A stretch of 64,000 nt of DNA from positions 186,001 through 250,000 of the forward strand of contig NZ_QAOU01000003.1 of assembly GCF_003050965.1 (NCBI RefSeq), given 5' to 3'. Numbering within the stretch: position 1 is the first letter of the stretch; each line of letters opens with the position of its first letter. Positions 1-8,246 of this stretch are shown in pieces. This stretch comes from Nitrosospira sp. Nsp2 (GTDB taxonomy: Bacteria; Pseudomonadota; Gammaproteobacteria; Burkholderiales; Nitrosomonadaceae). Position numbers and translations under genes: made by a program. A model generated the notes under the pieces. It was given only the letters and a program-made list of their open reading frames with translations. It was not told the origin of the DNA and did not search any database.

Positions 1-75
1 AGCCTTCGTTATCTGATTCCAGATGCCGCTCTAAATTATATTGCTGCAAATCACCTGTATTCGGAAGAACTATGA
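1..75 (+). CDS. nadD: Nicotinate-nucleotide adenylyltransferase, C-terminal end (partial)
   Basis: Only the last 24 codons are in the window; the gene enters from the left edge. The visible residues include the RYLIPDAALNYI segment that closes NadD proteins, which adenylylate nicotinate mononucleotide in NAD synthesis. The stop TGA shares bases with the ATG of the next gene (ATGA at 72-75), so rsfS is translationally coupled to it. The nadD-rsfS-rlmH order is common in proteobacteria and supports the call despite the short fragment. Confidence 0.8.
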   Translation, partial: SLRYLIPDAALNYIAANHLYSEEL

Positions 76-545
76 CCCTTGCCAAACTAGTAAAAACCGT
101 TGTGGCCGCGCTTGAAGAAATCAAGGCACGAGATATCGAAGTGTTGGACGTTCGAAAAATATCCACGCTATTCGACCGCATGATTATTGCCAGTGGCGAT
201 TCTTCCCGCCAAACAAAGGCGATTGCGAATAACGTGGCGGAAAAGGTCAAAGCAGCGGGAGGTTCGGTTTATGGCCTGGAAGGGGAAGAAACTGGGGAGT
301 GGATTCTGGTAGACCTGGGGGACGTGCTGGTGCATGTCATGCAGAGTACCGCGCGTGCGCACTACAACCTGGAAGAACTGTGGGCGGAGGCAAAAAAAAT
401 AAAGCGCGCAACTGCATCCGCTCCAGGCGCGAGAAGTCTGACATCAAATTCCGGGGAGTCCAGCAGAACTCCAGTTCAAACGGCGCCCAAAGTGAGAACA
501 GGCAAGGCCCGCGGATCCCAATTGGATCCGGAAGCGGAGGACTGA
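72..545 (+). CDS. rsfS: Ribosomal silencing factor RsfS
   Basis: RsfS binds ribosomal protein uL14 on the 50S subunit and blocks subunit joining in starvation or stationary phase. The 157-residue product carries the Iojap-like domain in its first ~110 residues: LDVRKIS, then FDRMIIASGDSSRQTKAIA, and a YNLEELW segment near residue 100. The last ~40 residues are a basic, Ser/Thr/Pro-rich tail of low complexity that most family members lack or have shorter. The ATG overlaps the nadD stop. Cytosolic housekeeping gene; the family assignment is secure and the tail has no evident role. Confidence 0.93.
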   Translation: MTLAKLVKTVVAALEEIKARDIEVLDVRKISTLFDRMIIASGDSSRQTKAIANNVAEKVKAAGGSVYGLEGEETGEWILVDLGDVLVHVMQSTARAHYNLEELWAEAKKIKRATASAPGARSLTSNSGESSRTPVQTAPKVRTGKARGSQLDPEAED

Positions 546-556
546 GCAGTTGTACT

Positions 557-1027
557 ATGAAATTCTTCATTTGCACAGTTGGACATAAAATGCGGCCATG
601 GGTCGAAGCCGCGTTTCAGGAATATGCGCAGCGTATGCCCCATGAGGCTGCAATTGAACTGATTGAAATCAAGCCTGAGAAGCGCGGAAGCGGTAAAAGT
701 GCGGAACAATTGCTGGCTGCCGAAGGCGCCCGTATACGGGCGGCTATACCACCGAGGTGTCGTATCGTGGCAATGGATGAACGTGGCAGCCAGTGGACGA
801 CCGCCATCCTGGCGGATTCCATTACCAAATGGATGAAGAACGGTGGTGACACCGCTTTTCTCATCGGCGGCGCAGACGGGTTGGATCCCCGTATCAAGAA
901 TTCCGCTGACGAGATTTTCGCGTTATCGGCCCTGACGCTGCCGCACGGGTTCGTGCGCATACTGTTGGCGGAGCAGTTGTATCGCGCCGTATCGCTTATC
1001 AAAGGGCATCCTTATCACCGGGCATAG
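557..1027 (+). CDS. rlmH: 23S rRNA (pseudouridine-1915 N3) methyltransferase RlmH
   Basis: RlmH is a SPOUT methyltransferase that modifies pseudouridine 1915 in helix 69 of 23S rRNA on assembled ribosomes. The 156-residue protein has the expected length (~155) and the knotted C-terminal signatures FLIGGADGLD and LPHGFVRILLAEQLYRA, ending in the family's HPYHRA. The reading frame stays open upstream to 299, but the ATG at 557 gives the canonical MKFF start and lies 11 bp after rsfS. Third gene of the nadD-rsfS-rlmH-maf-rng run. Confidence 0.95.
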   Translation: MKFFICTVGHKMRPWVEAAFQEYAQRMPHEAAIELIEIKPEKRGSGKSAEQLLAAEGARIRAAIPPRCRIVAMDERGSQWTTAILADSITKWMKNGGDTAFLIGGADGLDPRIKNSADEIFALSALTLPHGFVRILLAEQLYRAVSLIKGHPYHRA

Positions 1028-1057
1028 AGCCACGACCCTGGGTACTTCGAAGAGGAC

Positions 1058-1690
1058 CTGGACATCATAACGCTTCGTCCAAATTGGATTTACCTTGCTT
1101 CTCGCAGTCCGCGACGACAGCAACTGCTATCACAGATTGGCGTTAACTTCGAGGTTCTATCGCTGCGCGAAGCCTCGCCCCGGATAGCGGATGTGGACGA
1201 AACACCGCTGCCCGATGAAATCCCGTTGGACTATGCCCGGCGTATTGCACTGGTAAAGGCTGAGATGGGGCGGCTCCGGCTAGTCCAACGGGGATTCCCC
1301 GATCGTCCGGTGCTTGCGGCGGACACGGCAGTAGTGCTAGGCAAGCGTATTCTGGGAAAGCCAGCAGACCCCGCTCATGCGAAGGAAATGCTGGAGACAC
1401 TTTCGGGGCAGACCCACCACGTATTAACCGCAGTCGCGGTGGCTGCCCAGACTGGGGTACAAGTGCGCACATCGACGACCATGGTTGAGTTCCGCAATAT
1501 CACCGAAAGGGAAATACGCGCATACCTTGCATATAGCGAGGCGCAAGATAAGGCTGGCGCGTATGCGATCCAGGGAAGGGCGGCAGTTTTTATCTCCGCC
1601 ATTTCGGGTAGCTACAGTGGGGTGGTAGGGTTGCCGCTATTCGAAACAGCGCAGTTGCTGGAAGAATATGGAATACGCCTTTTTACCTGA
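1058..1690 (+). CDS. maf: Maf family nucleoside triphosphate pyrophosphatase (start codon uncertain)
   Basis: Maf proteins hydrolyse non-canonical or pyrimidine nucleoside triphosphates (dTTP/UTP or m7GTP type). The frame contains the diagnostic LASRSPRR motif (1094-1117), then VLAADTAVVLGKRILGKP and later AYAIQGRAAVFI. The SRSPRR loop binds substrate, yet the first ATG/GTG/TTG in frame is GTG 1193, well downstream of it. Between the in-frame stop at 1025 and the motif the only NTG codon is CTG 1058, with AGAGGA just before it, so I place the start there (210 aa, a normal family length). ATC 1064 or ATA 1067 are better spaced from AGAGGA but rarer as starts. Product call is firm; start is inference. 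Confidence 0.8.
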   Translation: MDIITLRPNWIYLASRSPRRQQLLSQIGVNFEVLSLREASPRIADVDETPLPDEIPLDYARRIALVKAEMGRLRLVQRGFPDRPVLAADTAVVLGKRILGKPADPAHAKEMLETLSGQTHHVLTAVAVAAQTGVQVRTSTTMVEFRNITEREIRAYLAYSEAQDKAGAYAIQGRAAVFISAISGSYSGVVGLPLFETAQLLEEYGIRLFT

Positions 1691-1715
1691 GTTGTACTAA
1701 TGCACGGCAAATTTT

Positions 1716-3167
1716 ATGAATAGTGAAATTCTCGTCAATGTCACGCCGCAGGAAACGCGCGTTGCGGTGATCGAGCAAGGTGCCGTGCAAGAGTTGCATA
1801 TAGAGCGCACCAGCAGCCGGGGCATAGTGGGGAATATTTACAACGGTCGTGTCATCAGGGTGCTGCCGGGAATGCAATCAGCCTTTGTCGATATCGGACT
1901 TGACCGGGCCGCCTTCCTTCACCTTGCAGACATCTGGAGGGTGCGCCAAGGCGAGGATGCGGGAAAGCCTATCGAAAGATTGCTGCATGAAGGGAAGAAC
2001 ATCCTCGTGCAGGTGATCAAAGATTCAATTGGCACAAAGGGCGCACGTCTTTCTACTCAAGTGAGTATCGCGGGGCGCATGCTCGTCTATCTGCCACAGG
2101 TATCTCATATCGGCATTTCCCAGCGCATCGAAGATGAAACCGAGCGAAAGTCGCTCCGGGAGAAACTCAAGCATTTGGTGGCTGCTGGTGAAAAAGGCGG
2201 TTTTATCATCCGGACCATGGCGGAAGCCGCGAGCGAGGAGGATTTGCAAACCGACATCGAATATCTGCACAAGTTGTGGCACGACATCAAGGAAAAATCC
2301 CTCACTGCTCGGCCTGGGCTGCTATATCAGGATTTGAACCTTAGCTATCGCGTGCTGCGCGATTTTATAAATGACGATACGGCGCGTATTCTCGTGGATT
2401 CCCGCGAAACGTTTCAGAAAATGACCGCGTTTGCCGATATCTATATGGCGAACGTGAAGGGACGAATAGATCATTATGCTGGAGAGCGTCCGCTGTTCGA
2501 TCTCTACGGGGTGGAAGACGAAATCGAGAAGGCGTTGGCGAGGCGTGTCAACCTGAAATCAGGAGGTTATCTCATTGTCGATCAAACTGAGGCATTGACC
2601 ACCGTAGACGTCAATACCGGAGGATATGTCGGAATACGCAGTTTTGACGATACTATTTTCAAAACCAATCTTGAGGCCGCCCAGGTTATTGCCCGCCAAC
2701 TGCGCCTGCGAAATCTGGGGGGCATTATTATCATTGACTTTATAGATATGGAGAACACGGAACACAAGAGCGCCGTGCTCACCGAATTCAAGAAATCACT
2801 GACAAAAGATCGGACGCACATGACGGTTAACGGGTTCACCGCACTGGGACTGGTGGAGATGACGCGCAAACGGACGCGTGAAAGCCTGGCTCACGTCGTG
2901 TGCGAAATATGTCCTACCTGCCAGGGCCGCGCCAAAGTGAGAACGGCACAGACGATGTGCTATGAAATTTTGCGCGAATTATTGCGGGAATCCCGGCAAT
3001 TCGATGCGCGCGAATTTCGCATTCTCGCGTCGCAACAGGTCATCGACCTGTTTCTCGATGAGGAGTCACAAAGCCTCGCCCAACTGGCGGATTTTATCGC
3101 CAAACCTATCAGTTTGCTGGTCGAGGCAACCTATACGCAGGAACAATATGATGTGATCCTGATGTAA
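1716..3167 (+). CDS. rng: Ribonuclease G
   Basis: RNase G (CafA) is an endoribonuclease of the RNase E/G family that matures 16S rRNA 5' ends and turns over mRNAs. The 483-residue length fits RNase G rather than the longer RNase E. Visible parts: an S1 RNA-binding domain at ~38-120 (GNIYNGRVIRVLPGMQSAFVDIG), the DNase I-like catalytic core with metal-binding aspartates in VDVNTG (D298) and IIDFIDM (D341), and the zinc-link cysteines CPTC (C399, C402). It follows maf by 25 bp and is last in the co-directional run. Confidence 0.95.
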   Translation: MNSEILVNVTPQETRVAVIEQGAVQELHIERTSSRGIVGNIYNGRVIRVLPGMQSAFVDIGLDRAAFLHLADIWRVRQGEDAGKPIERLLHEGKNILVQVIKDSIGTKGARLSTQVSIAGRMLVYLPQVSHIGISQRIEDETERKSLREKLKHLVAAGEKGGFIIRTMAEAASEEDLQTDIEYLHKLWHDIKEKSLTARPGLLYQDLNLSYRVLRDFINDDTARILVDSRETFQKMTAFADIYMANVKGRIDHYAGERPLFDLYGVEDEIEKALARRVNLKSGGYLIVDQTEALTTVDVNTGGYVGIRSFDDTIFKTNLEAAQVIARQLRLRNLGGIIIIDFIDMENTEHKSAVLTEFKKSLTKDRTHMTVNGFTALGLVEMTRKRTRESLAHVVCEICPTCQGRAKVRTAQTMCYEILRELLRESRQFDAREFRILASQQVIDLFLDEESQSLAQLADFIAKPISLLVEATYTQEQYDVILM

Positions 3168-3230
3168 GTCCACTTAAGGTCCAGCCCTGGAACATCCGCC
3201 GATTTCTCGGTAAGGATCCTCCTTAAATTG

Positions 3231-4463
3231 CTAGATCTTGTGGTGCGTCTCGATTTCGAGTCCTACCACCGACCCCATCTCCGCTGTTTCAGGCGCCTCG
3301 ATATGGGTGAATGCTTCACTGTCCTCGTAAGCGAGGTCGGTCGTACCTGTGGCCTTTATCAGCTTACCGGCGATTAGACCCGTAGCAAACGCGAACGTTA
3401 CACTGAACACAATACCGACGAACTGAGCCACTGCGATGCCTGGTACTACAAGGATTGCAATAAAAGCTCCCAGCAGTCCCGGCATGCCATGCAGATTGTG
3501 CACTCCACACGTATCCACGATTTTAAAGCGGGCTTCCAGTTTCGGTTGCACGAACACGTAACCGATAACGCTGACAGCGCCGGCCAACAGACCGATTGCA
3601 AACGCACCGCTCGGCGACACGATATTGCATGTCGATCCTATAGCGACGCCTCCGGCTAGTGCTGCGTTTGCCATGTCAACCATGGATGTTTTGCCCTTAT
3701 GAAAATAGGTGCTCAAAAAATAGGTGCTGAGGGTAGCCCCACATAGGGCGAGTACCGTGTTGACGACTGTCTGCGGCATCTCCTCGAAGGGAACGATTGC
3801 GGTTGCAAAGCTGGGCCAAAAAAGCCATAGCACCATGGAACCAAGCATGGCGAAACGGTCGGAAGTTGCGTCAGATTCGATCGGCTGCATCCGCTGCCGC
3901 GCCGTCGTCAGCGCGAGTGATAACCCCAAGCCAAAGTAGGCACCGAACGCATGAATGATCACCGATCCCGCGGTATCCTGATAACCCTCTGTCAAGCCCA
4001 TTCCATTATCCAGCACCAGCCATTCGTTCAACAGGTAGGCGGGAACCAGCAAAATTGCAAGTAGCGAATATTGGAAAACCCGCAATCGGCCGAGCACGGC
4101 ACCCATCGCGATCAACGCAGTGGCTACGGCAAATTCTGCAAAAAGCAGCGCTTTGACTGTGTTTGGCGCAATTTCGTGGGCAAACACTCCGTTGGCGCGG
4201 AGGAGCATATACAGTGGGAGCCCGGTTGCGACCACAAGATAGGTGCCGGTTGTCGCGCCAAAGCCGTATCGTCTGACGAACACCATGAGGAAACCAAAAC
4301 CGACCAGCAACATTGCCAGGATGTGGATAACATAATTGTACTGCGCTACCTGGCGAGCCTCGTTCAGCTCGGCGGTGAGGCCGCCCTCGCTCGCCGAAGC
4401 GCCGAAACACAGCAGAAACAAATTGGCGATTCCGAACAGCATTAAGCAGAGGTTTTTTTTCAT
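3231..4463 (-). CDS. Rh-type ammonia/ammonium channel (Rh50-like)
   Basis: Inner-membrane channel of the Amt/Rh superfamily conducting NH3/NH4+. The 410-residue protein starts with a cleavable signal (MKKNLCLMLFGIANLFLL...ASA), has about eleven hydrophobic segments, and carries the Rh-specific DTCGVHNLHGMPGLLG block (H322, H325) in place of the AmtB pattern, plus the pore histidine H171 in IIHAFGAYFGLG. Such Rh50 channels are known from Nitrosomonas europaea and relatives, where ammonia is the energy source. A GGGAGGGAAA ribosome site precedes the ATG. It is transcribed alone and convergently to rng, and no glnK lies beside it, unlike typical amtB loci. Confidence 0.9.
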   Translation of the reverse strand: MKKNLCLMLFGIANLFLLCFGASASEGGLTAELNEARQVAQYNYVIHILAMLLVGFGFLMVFVRRYGFGATTGTYLVVATGLPLYMLLRANGVFAHEIAPNTVKALLFAEFAVATALIAMGAVLGRLRVFQYSLLAILLVPAYLLNEWLVLDNGMGLTEGYQDTAGSVIIHAFGAYFGLGLSLALTTARQRMQPIESDATSDRFAMLGSMVLWLFWPSFATAIVPFEEMPQTVVNTVLALCGATLSTYFLSTYFHKGKTSMVDMANAALAGGVAIGSTCNIVSPSGAFAIGLLAGAVSVIGYVFVQPKLEARFKIVDTCGVHNLHGMPGLLGAFIAILVVPGIAVAQFVGIVFSVTFAFATGLIAGKLIKATGTTDLAYEDSEAFTHIEAPETAEMGSVVGLEIETHHKI

Positions 4464-4844
4464 TTGATTTCCCTCCCTTCTTCAGATTGTTGGGTGACCC
4501 ACTCAGGAGTGTGATCCTCAATAGCCTTAAAAACAATAGGGATTTTATAAATATGTTGCCACGTGAAGATCGGTTACTGCTATGAAAGAAGAAGTGTTTC
4601 AGCGGCGGGTGGGGTTGGCGGCAATCTGTGGAATTTCGGGCAATGGCATGTTTAGGAGGAGTATTGCATGACGATTTTCCCCTTGTTGCCTTTTGGCTGG
4701 GCCATGTAGGAACTTACCAAGGACGCGGGAGAATTCATACGGAGCGTCCAGGCGAAGACGGATTGGGGAGCGTGCAACGTTAAATGTGGAACTGCTCGCG
4801 CGGGACCACCTCCACGTTAAAGGCTTACTGAAGCGTTTCTGTTA
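4464..4844. other. Intergenic region with a short shine-dalgarno-led frame
   Basis: This 381-bp gap holds the Rh-gene leader on its left. Near its middle an AGGAGGAG ribosome site precedes ATG 4668, which opens a 13-codon frame ending at TAG 4707-4709 on the + strand. The same frame then stays open to TAA at 4816-4818. That looks like a small gene interrupted by one stop, but the residues are not recognisable. No RNA gene, terminator or insertion-sequence end was seen. Confidence 0.4.
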
Positions 4845-5624
4845 TTAGGTTACGGCTCTTTGAATATCAGCGGCAATGGCATGATATAGAGAGTGAAATA
4901 TTGTGCGCATCTCATCGATGATGCTCGTGACATTCATTACCGCAGGGACGCGCTCTCCACGGTGCTCAATCGCTTCCCCGATGATCTGCAGCTTGACGCC
5001 GAGCTTGGAAAAATGCACTGCCTGCCTCCGTTCCGTCAGGACGAATAAAGTATCTATACCGCTTATGCGGGCGAGCTCGGTCGTACCGAGATAGAGTCCG
5101 AGCGGGATATAGGGAAAGCGCCGCGACTTCCCTATCTCGGAGTCTTCGTCAGCAAGACTTACCGGGCTGTTCGCCTCCCCTTTGCGTCGCCGATAGCTCG
5201 CAACAACCGCCAGCCTGGATACTTCAGCAATACGATTGCGAGGCAATTCCGCTGGATCAATAATTGACCGGTCCAGCGCCTTGGCGCAGGTTCTTTCGAA
5301 AGGCAAATGGTAGTGGCGATCGTCCGGCCTTGGCCGCACAATGCGTGTACAACCGATAAATTCCCCCGTTTTGACGCTGCGCATCAAAAGGTGCAGCGAA
5401 TTCGAGTCATGCTCGTCGGTTTCAAGCCCGTCCTGCCGCATAGATTCAAATTTCAGGTCTTCACAATAAACCTGGTGCCGCACCCGATAAACCTCGTCCT
5501 TAAGCGCGCTTGAGAATGCTGGCACGATTTCAAAGTATTGATGGAAAATACTGCCCAGATCGAGTGACTCAGACACAGGCGTGGCTCGATCTTCCAGGCC
5601 GTTTGTGATAGTAGTTTGTAGCAC
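4845..5624 (-). CDS. PEP-CTERM/exosortase system-associated acyltransferase
   Basis: A 259-residue GNAT-fold protein of the group annotated as PEP-CTERM/exosortase-associated acyltransferase, related to autoinducer synthases. Recognisable parts are VYRVRHQVYCEDLKFE near residue 45, the core strand EFIGCTRIVRPRP and EVSRLAVVASYRRR. Members are thought to move a long acyl chain from acyl-ACP to an amine; the substrate is unknown. The start is GTG, only 13 bp after the TAG of a decayed lipoprotein-sorting gene, so it probably was the second gene of an operon whose first gene has died. PEP-CTERM proteins lie at 11.6-14 kb, but no exosortase gene is in the window. Confidence 0.78.
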   Translation of the reverse strand: MLQTTITNGLEDRATPVSESLDLGSIFHQYFEIVPAFSSALKDEVYRVRHQVYCEDLKFESMRQDGLETDEHDSNSLHLLMRSVKTGEFIGCTRIVRPRPDDRHYHLPFERTCAKALDRSIIDPAELPRNRIAEVSRLAVVASYRRRKGEANSPVSLADEDSEIGKSRRFPYIPLGLYLGTTELARISGIDTLFVLTERRQAVHFSKLGVKLQIIGEAIEHRGERVPAVMNVTSIIDEMRTIFHSLYHAIAADIQRAVT

Positions 5625-5637
5625 TTTGATTCACCCG

Positions 5638-6180
5638 CTATTGAAGTTTTTTTAAATAGTCTTTCGTAAAAATCTTGTCCTCCAGATCCTTCAGTTCATT
5701 TCCGAACATTCGAGTACGGATGTTTCCGACTGGCGGAGAGCGTCTTCCATGACCACGCGGATTAGACGCTGTACCCCAGCAGCTTCTTGAAGTTCTCGTC
5801 GCGAGCCGGTTTAAGAAAACGATTATAGTAAGTAAAACTCGGCGCGATAAGACCAGAAGTTAGACTACCGCACCCAATCTCAAACCCTCTGGTACGTGAC
5901 ACTTGTCAATGCCGGGTAGGTCGAGTACGCAATGGTTTTCACAATCAATCAGTTCTTTTCGCGAAAAATGTAGCGGTATAGTTACCGGTAAAATTCGCTC
6001 GCGCCAAATCGCCGTTTGTTACTTGGCCGGTGGGCTGCTGAGATAGTGATAGCCGTACTGGCTGGAAAACGTCCGGTACAAAAATCCAGAGGTCCCGTCC
6101 CTTCATCAGTAGAATCTGGCCTCGCTCCGAGGCGGGTGCGGTAGTCATTACCAGGCTGTTCTCATTGCCCTTGGAAAGAT
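5638..6180 (-). pseudogene. Decayed outer-membrane lipoprotein-sorting protein (LolA/TP0789-like)
   Basis: Reading the minus strand, three pieces of one protein appear in order but in different frames. The longest runs from about 6175 to 5945 (SKGNENSLVMTTAPASERGQ, then GRDLWIFVPDVFQPVRL and the TGQVTNGDLARANFTGNY stretch). Next is a short ELIDCENHCVLDL patch near 5940-5900, then NRFLKPARDENFKKLLGYSV around 5825-5765. The gene ends with an intact KIFTKDYLKKLQ terminus at TAG 5638-5640. Intact relatives are ~250-residue periplasmic carriers encoded with ABC or RND exporters. Frameshifts, in-frame stops and loss of the N-terminus show it is dead. It abuts the acyltransferase gene, implying a former operon. 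Confidence 0.7.
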
Positions 6181-6237
6181 GCGGTATCTATGCAGGTCCT
6201 CGGACTGGCCGGGCCAGTCATTTGTTGATGATGGCCA

Positions 6238-6507
6238 CGGGTAGCAATTGCAATGGCCCTGGCGACACAACCAAAAATTGTCCTGGCCGTCGTGCCGACC
6301 GCAAATTTTGGCCATAAGTCAGGCGACGGTATTCCTCAGGTGATGAAAGAAATTAACGGCAACTTCAAGACAACCTTTATTTTTTCCACTCATGACCTTT
6401 GTGTTATGGAGATGGCCGAAGGGCTGATATAAAACGGGCAGCTAACAGAGGAGGAGGTAAGAAATGAGAAACGCGCTACGCAATCGCGCCGTAATCCGCG
6501 GATGTAA
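6238..6507 (+). pseudogene. Decayed ABC transporter ATPase fragment (LolD-like)
   Basis: The + strand reads RVAIAMALATQPKIVLAVVPT, then HKSGDGIPQVMKEINGNF and TFIFSTHDLCVMEMAEG, a stop at 6430-6432, and then NGQLTEEEVRNEKRA. This is the C-terminal half of a LolD/MacB-type ABC ATPase: the helix after the LSGGQ signature, Walker B and the H-loop (STHD). Walker B has lost its acidic pair (LAVVPT where families have LADEPT), the D-loop aspartate is gone (ANFGH for ANLDH), and no Walker A is present. It diverges from the dead lipoprotein-sorting gene 60 bp away, so the old exporter locus has also been rearranged. Confidence 0.7.
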
Positions 6508-6789
6508 TCGTGTAATCGGGGGTGGCTGGTCCAAATGGGGATGGATGGAATACAGCGGAAAATTCGGATTTTCGGGCAGTGGACCTATCGGATTGTTTTG
6601 GCCACTTCGATCAGAGCGGCCGCGTCTAAACTGAACTGCATTTCCTGTCCTGACGCCGGTTATGCCGATCGGATTGCTTCATGGATACGGTCAACCCATA
6701 CGTGACGGTTAGCGGCGATTGACGCTTAACCGCGATCGGCCGACTGCTCCCAGCCTGAGTTCTAAAGTGCTTGCTCCAAGCAAGGAGCG
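6508..6789. other. Non-coding stretch, nothing recognised
   Basis: No frame with a plausible start and family signature is visible on either strand between the ABC ATPase relic and the desaturase gene. It is probably further decayed sequence of the same relic region. Confidence 0.35.
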
Positions 6790-7761
6790 TTACTTGGCGA
6801 GTATGCGTCGACGGATGAAGTCTGCGTACCCATGCAAAACATTTTCCCGGTGCACGAGGTTTGCCTCGGTATACATGCGATGAACAAGTGGCAAAGTTGT
6901 GAATGATAAGCCAGGGAACATGTGATGGTAGTGATGCAAAGTAAAATTCATATTGGGCAATAGCGCGCGCTCCCACCAGGAAAGTTCAATCAGATGCGTG
7001 GAGTCATTGAGTTCCGTGGAATTTACGTTGTATTTGTGTTCGCTGAGCGCGCCTAACCGAACTAGGCATTGAGCAACGGTAAGCAGCGGTAAAATCCAGT
7101 ACAAAAGAAAATACACCCACCCACCGCTATACGACAGCGCACCTGCGACGACAATCCAGAATGTCGGGCGAACCCACTGCGGGGTCGGGTAGCGACGGCG
7201 AAACTCGTCACGCACGCTATCTGTTTCAAGCTTTTTGCTGCGAATCAGGCGCACGATATTTATCCCAAGTATATCCTGCAGCAACATGCGCGCGAATTGT
7301 CCCCGGGACATAGGGATACTCCATTCCGTGCCCGATTTACGAGCGTAGTCGGGATCCTTTTCCGTATAGAAGTATTTGTGATGTGCAAGATGCACTTGAG
7401 CATACCCCTCGACCGTCAATACAAGCAGGGGATAAGCGGCAAAAAGATTTGTTATCAAGTCACCATATCGTCCTCGCGAGCCCAGTCGATGAACCTGCTC
7501 ATGAACCAACAGCCCAAGCAAATTCTGGCGCGTCGCGACCAGAAATATCGTGGCCAGACTCATCCATACGTTGTCCAGCCAGATCGCAAGCGAGATGGCA
7601 CCAATAATTACACACCAGGCGCCGATCAATTGGCGCATAAATGGAGCGGCCCGAGCGCCCACGAGTTTTCTGATCTGCGCCCGCATCTCGGCTTCTCGCT
7701 CCGGACTGGCGGCTTTGATTATTGGAGGTAATGTCTTCTGGTTAACGGCTGTCATAACCAT
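6790..7761 (-). CDS. Fatty acid desaturase family protein
   Basis: Membrane-bound di-iron desaturase/hydroxylase. Three histidine boxes are present, numbered from the upstream GTG: HEQVH at 98-102, HLAHH at 135-139 and HHYHH at 287-291, with an extra SEHK at 251-254. Hydrophobic pairs lie near 60-90 and 212-245. I prefer the ATG at 7761 (GAGGA 11 nt upstream); the frame stays open to GTG 7794, which has no ribosome site. Such enzymes introduce a double bond or hydroxyl into an acyl chain at the inner membrane. Its neighbours (methyltransferase, flavin oxidase, N-acyltransferases) suggest tailoring of a specialised lipid rather than bulk membrane desaturation; that is inference. Confidence 0.8.
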   Translation of the reverse strand: MVMTAVNQKTLPPIIKAASPEREAEMRAQIRKLVGARAAPFMRQLIGAWCVIIGAISLAIWLDNVWMSLATIFLVATRQNLLGLLVHEQVHRLGSRGRYGDLITNLFAAYPLLVLTVEGYAQVHLAHHKYFYTEKDPDYARKSGTEWSIPMSRGQFARMLLQDILGINIVRLIRSKKLETDSVRDEFRRRYPTPQWVRPTFWIVVAGALSYSGGWVYFLLYWILPLLTVAQCLVRLGALSEHKYNVNSTELNDSTHLIELSWWERALLPNMNFTLHHYHHMFPGLSFTTLPLVHRMYTEANLVHRENVLHGYADFIRRRILAK

Positions 7762-8246
7762 AACGCGGGGTTTCCTCAAATACTGGAGGTCCACTGCCGG
7801 GGAAGAAGGTAAAGTTTCTGCTACGTTATTATAAGGGCTTAACTGATCGGCTCAAATAATGGAACAGGCGGGTTTTCCAGCTTTTTTTCGAACGATCGTG
7901 GTATAGGTAGAACGTACGTCGGAAACACGTGGGGGCATGCATACATTTCTATCCAGCTAAATAGGAAAATTAAGGCCCAAGCAGGTTAGTAGGGGCGTCG
8001 ATAATTTTGACGTCGCGCCTCCACGACGCGGGGGCGAGAAACATGTCCCAACGCTCGTCAACAGATAGATGGTGCCCGGCCTAAATCTGCAGAGCTTCAT
8101 AAAAACTCCTTGTCCTCGTGGATTCTCGCCTTCGTTAATAATTGAACGCATCGATTAACCACGTCTGATCAGGCCGCTGAAGGATGGCCGAAACAGGTGA
8201 GCGGTCAGTTGGACACGGGCTTTTCAAACTACTGCGAAGACCCGAA
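7762..8246 (-). pseudogene. Gene-poor interval with probable FAH-family remnant
   Basis: On the minus strand an excellent AAGGAG site precedes ATG 8100, opening with MKLCRF, the start typical of fumarylacetoacetate-hydrolase family proteins. The frame then turns unrecognisable and stops about 45 codons later. In another frame, around 8014-7976, VKIIDAPTNLLG resembles the KIIxAPxNY segment of the same family. I read this as an FAH-family gene cut down by deletions and frameshifts, with only its start intact. It lies between the methyltransferase and desaturase genes on the same strand, so it was probably part of that set. Identification is tentative; the rest of the interval shows nothing. Confidence 0.35.

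Noticed and set aside
299-556. Long upstream extension of the rlmH reading frame
   Set aside because: It overlaps rsfS fully, and the canonical MKFF start at 557 gives the normal family length.
1025-1060. rlmH-maf fusion by stop-codon readthrough, since both share one frame
   Set aside because: A TAG ends rlmH exactly at its family terminus (HPYHRA), and separate proteins are universal; a non-ATG maf start is simpler.
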